From Oscillospiraceae bacterium (lineage in GTDB: Bacteria; Bacillota; Clostridia; Oscillospirales; Ruminococcaceae), in the NCBI GenBank assembly GCA_016295545.1, contig JAEDLA010000021.1, positions 1-11,651 on the forward strand: a stretch of 11,651 nt of DNA, in the 5' to 3' direction. Made by a program: the position numbers and the translations under genes. Below, one piece after another: positions 7,605 to 11,651 of the stretch (position 1 is its first letter; every line of letters starts with the position of its first letter). A model generated the notes under the pieces. That model was not told the origin of the DNA. It saw only the letters and a program-made list of their open reading frames with translations, and did not search any database.

Positions 7605-8186
7605 ATGCTGAAAGAAAAGGAACTGCAGGTTTTCAACTACATCAGAGGAAGGCTCAGCGAGGGTTCATGTCCCTCTGTCCGTGAAGTCATGGATGCAATG
7701 GGATTCCGCTCAACCTCCTCCGCCCACCGCTATATTGAGCTTCTTGTGCAGGAGGGACTTCTTGAAAAGACCGGCAATCTCAACCGCTCCCTTAGGCTTC
7801 CGAACAGCGGCAGTGTTTCCGTTCCTGTTATGGGCACAGTCACTGCCGGAAATCCCATTGCCGCCTTTGAGGATATTACCGGCTATGTGGGATTTGAAGC
7901 TCCCGGTGCCGATCCCAGCGATCTTTTTGCTCTTAAAGTAAGAGGTGAAAGCATGATAAATGCCGGAATCCTCAGCGGAGACATCGTTATCGTGGAACGC
8001 CGCTGCTATGCGGATAACGGCGAGATAGTAGTCGCTCTCGTTGACGGCGAGGACGCTACAGTCAAGACCTTTTACAAGGAAAACGGACACTTCCGTTTAC
8101 AGCCGGAAAACGACACAATGGAACCTATTATCGTTGATGAAGTCGAGATACTCGGCAAGGTCATCGGTCTTAAAAGATACTACTGA
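7605..8186 (+). CDS. lexA: LexA, SOS response repressor (self-cleaving)
   Basis: The 193-residue protein has a winged-helix DNA-binding domain (about 1-66), with PSVREVMDAMGFRSTSSAHR as the recognition region, and a C-terminal S24 autoprotease domain. The cleavage site is Ala81-Gly82 in TVTAGNP; the catalytic pair is Ser116 in GESM and Lys154 in ATVK, 38 residues apart as expected. RecA filaments on single-stranded DNA trigger self-cleavage and derepress SOS genes. It is slightly shorter than the usual 200-210 residues but lacks nothing essential. The ATG has AAAGGA upstream and lies 14 bases after murC. I saw no GAAC-N4-GTTC operator anywhere in the window, so autoregulation, if present, must act at the operon promoter or through a different site. 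Confidence 0.96.
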   Translation: MLKEKELQVFNYIRGRLSEGSCPSVREVMDAMGFRSTSSAHRYIELLVQEGLLEKTGNLNRSLRLPNSGSVSVPVMGTVTAGNPIAAFEDITGYVGFEAPGADPSDLFALKVRGESMINAGILSGDIVIVERRCYADNGEIVVALVDGEDATVKTFYKENGHFRLQPENDTMEPIIVDEVEILGKVIGLKRYY

Positions 8187-8215
8187 TAATTTTTTATAAA
8201 AGGAAGGAAAAGAAA

Positions 8216-8575
8216 ATGTACAATGAAGTAAAAGTTATTATCTGCGGAAAGGAATACAAGCTTAAAACCGCAGAATCCCCCAACTATGTCTTCTCTCTTG
8301 CAAGGGCACTTGAATCAAAAATAAACGCTATGTCAAACAGCGGCACTTCTCCGTATTCAGCTGCTATCATGGTTGCACTCAGCCTCCTTGATGACCTGAA
8401 CAAGGCTAACGAAAAGCTGGACGGCATTCGTGACCAGTCAAAGGAATATGTTGATGAAGCCGGAAAATCACGGCTTGAACGTGATGCCGCTCTCAAGGAA
8501 ATTGAAGTTCTCAAGTCAAAAATCGTTCAGCTTGAAACCGTCAGCAAGCTCAAACAACTGAAAGACAGTATCTGA
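8216..8575 (+). CDS. zapA: ZapA, Z-ring associated cell division protein
   Basis: This 119-residue protein has the ZapA layout: a small globular head (about 4-63) beginning with VKVIICGKEYKLK, then a long charged helix (about 60-115) expected to form the dimer/tetramer coiled coil. ZapA binds FtsZ and bundles its filaments at midcell. The phrase AAIMVALSLLDDLNKANEKL (50-69) is characteristic of clostridial ZapA. AAGGAAGG precedes the ATG at 8216. Its TGA stop overlaps the ATG of the following U32 gene by one base (TGATG), indicating translational coupling; a zapA-U32 order recurs in clostridial genomes. Confidence 0.92.
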   Translation: MYNEVKVIICGKEYKLKTAESPNYVFSLARALESKINAMSNSGTSPYSAAIMVALSLLDDLNKANEKLDGIRDQSKEYVDEAGKSRLERDAALKEIEVLKSKIVQLETVSKLKQLKDSI

Positions 8576-10614
8576 TGAGCCGTTCTGTCCCTGAAATTCT
8601 TGCTCCAGCCGGAAGCATGGAGTCTCTCATTGCCGCCCTGCGTGCCGGAGCAGATGCTGTGTATATCGGAGGTAAAAAATACTCTGCCCGAAACAGCGCC
8701 GCTAATTTTTCCGTCAGTGAAATTGCTGAAGCTGCCGAACACTGTCACCTTTACGGAGCAAAGCTTTATCTTGCAGTGAATACCATTATTTCCGACAGCG
8801 AAACAGAGGATTTCTGCCAGTACATAAAGGAAACTGCCGCCGCAGGCGTTGATGCCTTTATCGTTCAGGATATGGGTGCAGCGGAGCTGATACGCCGGTG
8901 CGTTCCGGATGCTGTTCTTCATGGCTCAACTCAGATGTCAGTCCATACAGCCTATGGAGCAGAGCTTCTTAAAAAGCTTGGATTTGCCCGTGTTGTTCCG
9001 GCAAGAGAGCTTGACAGAAATCAGATAAAAAAAATCGCTGACACCGGCATTGAAACGGAAATTTTCGTTCACGGCGCACTTTGTATGTCCATGTCCGGTC
9101 AGTGCTATATGTCGGCAGTTATAGGTTCACGGTCAGCTAATCGGGGCTGCTGCGGACAAGCCTGCCGGCTGCCCTTTTCTGCCTGCGGAAAAAAGAATTT
9201 TGCCGGACTTTCCCTGAAAGACCTGTCACTGCTGCCCATAATTTCCGAAGCCGCCGGAACAGGTGCTGATTCCTTTAAAATCGAAGGCAGAATGAAGCGC
9301 CCGGAATATGTGGCTGCGGCTGTGTACTCCCTTAAAGAAGCACTCAGCGGCAGAAAGCCTGACATGGCTGTGCTAAGAGGGATTTTCTCCCGTGACGGCT
9401 TTACTGACGGCTATTTCACCGGAAATCGGCAAGGAATGTTCGGCGTAAGGAAAAAAGAGGACGTTGTTTCGGCTCAGAGTATTATCCCGAAGCTCCATGA
9501 GCTTTACAGATATGAAAGAAAGGTACATAAGCTTGACTTTCACGCTGTTATAAAATCCGGAGAGCCTGTTACAATTACTGCTAACTGCGGTGAGCTTTCT
9601 GTTACAGCAGAAGCTGAACCGCCTCAGACGGCTGAAAAACGTCCAACTGACCTGAACATGGTGGAAAAACAGCTGTCAAAGCTTGGTGACACCGTTTATT
9701 CTGCCGGAGATATTACCGCAGAAATCGATGACGGACTTATAGTCCCCGCCGGAAAGCTCAACGAGCTGAGAAGAACTCTTACTGCCGCTTTGGACAGACT
9801 TATCACGGAAAAGAACACTCCGAAGTACAATATTACGGATTATGTTCCTGTAATTCCGGAAAGCTCAGTTACTGCGGCAAAAGGTAAGCTTCCCCTGCGG
9901 ACGTTCTGCCGTACTGCTGAGCAGATAAGTGCAGCTATGGAGCTTTCAGAATATATAATCACTCCTCTCAGCCTTGTTTTAAAGGGACTGCCGGAGAATT
10001 GCGGTAAAAATAGGATAATCCTGTCTCCGCCCGACTTTATTGCTGACGGCGATATTACCTTTGACCAACTGAAAAAGGCTCGTGAAGCCGGTTTTGAGCA
10101 TCTGCTCTGCCACACTCCCGACACCATTGCTATGGGACAGCGGCTGGGATTCATTCTTCACGGCGGTTTCCGTCTCAACACCTACAACTCTTTCAGTGCC
10201 GAATATCTGAAAAATCTCGGTCTGTCTGACTTTACCGTCTCCTTTGAAGCAAAATTAAGTCAGCTGAACCGCATGGCTGCGGCAATTCCTGTGGGAGCAG
10301 CTGTCTACGGACGGCTCCCACTTATGGTAGTGCGGAATTGTCCCATAAAAAATGAAGTCAGCTGCGGAAAATGTACTAAAAGCATCACCGACCGCACAGG
10401 CAGGTCCTTTCCTGTGACGTGCTGCGGAGATTATGCGGAAATACTTAATCCGGATATTCTCTTCATGACTGACAGACTTGATAATTTCAGCAATATCAGC
10501 TTCGGACTGGTTATGCTCAGCAGCGAAAATTCATCTCAGACCCGTGATGCGCTTACAGGCATAAAGCCTGCCGGCAGTATTACACGGGGACTTTACTACA
10601 GAGGTATAGATTAA
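8575..10614 (+). CDS. U32 family protein with DUF3656, RlhA/YdcP-like
   Basis: The 679-residue protein begins EILAPAGSMESLIAALRAGADAVY, the classic U32 TIM-barrel start. It contains the full U32 signature from Glu162 to Ser180 (E-x-F-x2-G-A-L-C-x4-G-x-C-x-M-S), followed by the RGCCGQACR cysteines (190-198) and KIEGRMKRPEYV (235-246). A DUF3656 region spans about 340-415. A C-terminal part has more cysteines (Cys589, Cys597, Cys600, Cys616, Cys617). Length and domain order fit E. coli RlhA (YdcP), which makes 5-hydroxycytidine at 23S rRNA position 2501. The old label peptidase/collagenase is probably misleading for this branch, and rRNA hydroxylation is an inference from family. The first cysteine set could hold an Fe-S cluster as in related U32 proteins. 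It overlaps zapA by one base and lies 1 base before dut. Confidence 0.9.
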   Translation: MSRSVPEILAPAGSMESLIAALRAGADAVYIGGKKYSARNSAANFSVSEIAEAAEHCHLYGAKLYLAVNTIISDSETEDFCQYIKETAAAGVDAFIVQDMGAAELIRRCVPDAVLHGSTQMSVHTAYGAELLKKLGFARVVPARELDRNQIKKIADTGIETEIFVHGALCMSMSGQCYMSAVIGSRSANRGCCGQACRLPFSACGKKNFAGLSLKDLSLLPIISEAAGTGADSFKIEGRMKRPEYVAAAVYSLKEALSGRKPDMAVLRGIFSRDGFTDGYFTGNRQGMFGVRKKEDVVSAQSIIPKLHELYRYERKVHKLDFHAVIKSGEPVTITANCGELSVTAEAEPPQTAEKRPTDLNMVEKQLSKLGDTVYSAGDITAEIDDGLIVPAGKLNELRRTLTAALDRLITEKNTPKYNITDYVPVIPESSVTAAKGKLPLRTFCRTAEQISAAMELSEYIITPLSLVLKGLPENCGKNRIILSPPDFIADGDITFDQLKKAREAGFEHLLCHTPDTIAMGQRLGFILHGGFRLNTYNSFSAEYLKNLGLSDFTVSFEAKLSQLNRMAAAIPVGAAVYGRLPLMVVRNCPIKNEVSCGKCTKSITDRTGRSFPVTCCGDYAEILNPDILFMTDRLDNFSNISFGLVMLSSENSSQTRDALTGIKPAGSITRGLYYRGID

Positions 10615-10615
10615 C

Positions 10616-11071
10616 ATGAAACTGATTTTAAAAAAATTACGAAGCACTGCTTCTGTTCCTGTAAGAGCCACTTCCGGCAGTGCCGGTCTTGACCTTTGCG
10701 CCTGCCTTGAAAATCCGGTGACAATACAGCCGGGTGAAATATCGGTTATTCCTACAGGACTGGCGGCTGCTCCGGATAACGAAGAAACTGCGCTGTTTAT
10801 TTATCCCCGTTCCGGACTTTCCACAAAGTTCGGAATTTCCCTTGCTAACTGCGTAGGTGTTGTGGACAGCGACTATCGTGGTGAGATCGGTATCCCCCTT
10901 GTCAACAACAGTCCTGCTGCCTTTACGGTTGAGCACGGTATGCGTATTGCTCAGTTGGTAGCTGCTCCGGTAATAATTCCGGAAATCGTTCTTTCTGATA
11001 AACTGGACGAAACTGAAAGAGGCAGCGGAGGCTTCGGCTCCACAGGCTGCAATAATAATAATGAGGTGTAA
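10616..11071 (+). CDS. dut: dUTP diphosphatase (trimeric dUTPase)
   Basis: dUTPase hydrolyses dUTP to dUMP and pyrophosphate, keeping uracil out of DNA and feeding dTMP synthesis. All five motifs of the trimeric family are present in the 151 residues: SAGLDLCA (22-29), PRSGLSTKFG (64-73), GVVDSDYRGEIG (81-92, with catalytic-position Asp84 and Tyr87), GMRIAQLV (108-115) and the C-terminal RGSGGFGSTG (135-144) that closes over the substrate. A short Cys-Asn4-Glu-Val tail ends the protein; the asparagines come from four AAT repeats. Only one base separates it from the U32 stop. A GAGGT at 10601-10605, inside the U32 gene, is its ribosome binding site, 10 bases upstream. Confidence 0.97.
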   Translation: MKLILKKLRSTASVPVRATSGSAGLDLCACLENPVTIQPGEISVIPTGLAAAPDNEETALFIYPRSGLSTKFGISLANCVGVVDSDYRGEIGIPLVNNSPAAFTVEHGMRIAQLVAAPVIIPEIVLSDKLDETERGSGGFGSTGCNNNNEV

Positions 11072-11077
11072 GTAAGT

Positions 11078-11341
11078 ATGAAAAAAGTTCTTCTCATGTC
11101 CGTCATGATAATAACCGCTATTGTTGTAGGTGCGCTTCTCGGTGATGCCTGTGCCGGAGTCGGATTCCTTAACTGGCTTTCCTATTCAAAGTGCTTCTCA
11201 TTCCAGCCCGGCACTATTGATATAAACGTTTTCTCGCTGACATTCGGCATTTCCTTTGAAGCAAACGTTGCTCAGCTTCTCCTTGTTTTTGCAGGAATTT
11301 TCGCCTATTATAAAATAGCTCCCAAAATCATTACTAAATAA
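11078..11341 (+). CDS. DUF4321 family small membrane protein
   Basis: This 87-residue protein of unknown function has two hydrophobic segments, about 4-25 and 64-80, flanking a loop containing FQPGTIDINVFSLTFGISFE (42-61). That SLTFG pattern between two helices is what I recognise as DUF4321, a family of small membrane proteins common in Clostridia. The ribosome binding site GAGGTG (11064-11068) lies inside the end of dut, with the ATG 6 bases after the dut stop, so it is the last gene of the murC operon. The final codons and stop overlap a 10-base sequence (11337-11346) that recurs in the downstream inverted-repeat element. Confidence 0.75.
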   Translation: MKKVLLMSVMIITAIVVGALLGDACAGVGFLNWLSYSKCFSFQPGTIDINVFSLTFGISFEANVAQLLLVFAGIFAYYKIAPKIITK

Positions 11342-11364
11342 TGCCGTCGGCTTTTTTCCAGATA

Positions 11365-11399
11365 ATCAATTTTTTATGTCCGGCATTATTAAGGGGACT
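11365..11399 (+). repeat. Left terminal inverted repeat
   Basis: The arm runs from ATCAATTTTTTATG through CCGGCATTATTAAGGGGACT and pairs with the right arm at 11543-11577. Its inner end also forms the 5' half of a local hairpin (11389-11411), so the two pairings compete. Confidence 0.8.
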
Positions 11400-11411
11400 C
11401 CGTCCCCTTAA
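11389..11411 (+). repeat. Hairpin 1, 10-bp stem
   Basis: TTAAGGGGAC (11389-11398) pairs perfectly with GTCCCCTTAA (11402-11411) around a TCC loop. It has no following T run, so it is not a standard terminator for the murC operon. Confidence 0.8.
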
Positions 11412-11420
11412 AATCCCCTG

Positions 11421-11443
11421 CCAAAGGGACATTGTCCCTTTGG
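11421..11443 (+). repeat. Hairpin 2, 10-bp stem
   Basis: CCAAAGGGAC (11421-11430) pairs perfectly with GTCCCTTTGG (11434-11443) around an ATT loop. The core (A)AGGGAC-N3-GTCCCTT closely resembles hairpin 1, suggesting duplication within the element. Confidence 0.8.
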
Positions 11444-11453
11444 AATCCCACGT

Positions 11454-11495
11454 CTCATCTGCATATACCCCATAAATGGGGTATATGCAGATGAG
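11454..11495 (+). repeat. Hairpin 3, about 19-20 bp perfect stem
   Basis: The arm 11454-11473, beginning CTCATCTGCATATACCCC, is exactly complementary to 11476-11495, with a loop of only 2-4 bases. It is the strongest secondary structure in the window and near the middle of the inverted-repeat element. Confidence 0.9.
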
Positions 11496-11542
11496 GAGGA
11501 GTTCAGAGAAATATTGTTCATTGGCAAAGATTTAAGAAGAAA

Positions 11543-11577
11543 ACTCCCCTTAATAATGCCGGAACATAAAAATTGAT
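11543..11577 (-). repeat. Right terminal inverted repeat
   Basis: The plus-strand sequence starts ACTCCCCTTAATAATGCCGG and ends AAAAATTGAT, the near-exact reverse complement of the left arm. Beyond it, 11578-11651 is AT-rich with no gene or structure that I can support. Confidence 0.8.
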
Positions 11578-11651
11578 TTTCAAGATAATTGTCTTTTTCT
11601 ACAAAATTCTACTTTTTATTTCAGCCGGATTCTGTAAAACAGCAGAAATTT

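Larger units (their letters stand above)
11364..11578. mobile_element. MITE-like structured element with inverted ends
   Basis: A roughly 215-base non-coding block is bounded by near-identical inverted repeats of about 35 bases (left 11365-11399, right 11543-11577) that differ only by two single-base indels and one or two substitutions. Inside are three further hairpins and an AT-rich arm (about 11497-11542). No transposase is encoded. A possible 7-base direct repeat AGATAAT lies at 11360-11366 and 11583-11589, but it overlaps the left end and lies 5 bases past the right end, so it is not a clean target duplication. The best reading is a miniature inverted-repeat element or a dispersed structured repeat; a very large intergenic RNA fold is the alternative. 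Confidence 0.6.

Noticed and set aside
8527..8922. 131-codon minus-strand frame across zapA and the U32 gene
   Set aside because: Antisense shadow of two real coupled genes; no motif and no start signal.
11342..11357. Terminator just after DUF4321 (GCC-GTC-GGC then six Ts)
   Set aside because: The stem is only 3 bp with a T-T mismatch beyond it, too weak to call; the T run is real, so weak termination remains possible.
11421..11495. CRISPR-like or tandem repeat array
   Set aside because: The repeated hairpins are not direct repeats with regular spacers, and there are no cas genes in the window.
11412..11575. Plus-strand stop-free frame of about 54 codons in the inverted-repeat element
   Set aside because: It has no usable start with a ribosome binding site at its beginning and is composed mostly of palindromic repeat sequence.

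Overview
The window looks like chromosomal housekeeping DNA from a clostridial Firmicute, most probably a Ruminococcus-like member of the Oscillospiraceae. This is inferred from moderate GC, strong AGGAGG-type ribosome binding sites, SpoVG, a rhodanese-less ThiI beside a cysteine desulfurase, a DUF4321 membrane protein and a zapA/U32 gene pair. No phage, plasmid, CRISPR, rRNA or tRNA genes were seen. All coding regions look intact.

Layout. (1) Positions 36-2361, minus strand: a NifS-type cysteine desulfurase followed by thiI, a two-gene unit for tRNA 4-thiouridine (and possibly thiamine) sulfur transfer. (2) Positions 2362-2606: a divergent intergenic region with a candidate promoter on each strand. 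(3) Positions 2607-5599, plus strand: a YfhO-family multi-spanning membrane protein and a NUDIX hydrolase of the ADP-ribose pyrophosphatase type, 17 bases apart. (4) Positions 5624-5649: a hairpin terminator serving the convergent spoVG gene. (5) Positions 5688-6002, minus strand: spoVG with its own promoter and a roughly 115-base leader that begins with an unusual repeat structure. (6) Positions 6169-11341, plus strand: a compact six-gene run, murC - lexA - zapA - U32 (RlhA-like) - dut - DUF4321. Its gaps range from a 1-base overlap to 29 bases, and it is probably one operon linking cell-wall precursor synthesis, the SOS repressor, Z-ring assembly, RNA modification and nucleotide hygiene. (7) Positions 11342-11651: non-coding DNA dominated by a roughly 215-base element with 35-base inverted ends enclosing three strong hairpins. 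It resembles a MITE or other small structured repeat.

No new multi-gene system is evident. The most worthwhile leads are the structured element at 11364-11578, with an extra copy of its terminal core overlapping the last gene's stop codon; the repeat/palindrome structure at the start of the spoVG transcript; and the placement of lexA between murC and zapA. All functional calls rest on recognisable motifs read by eye; no database search was possible.
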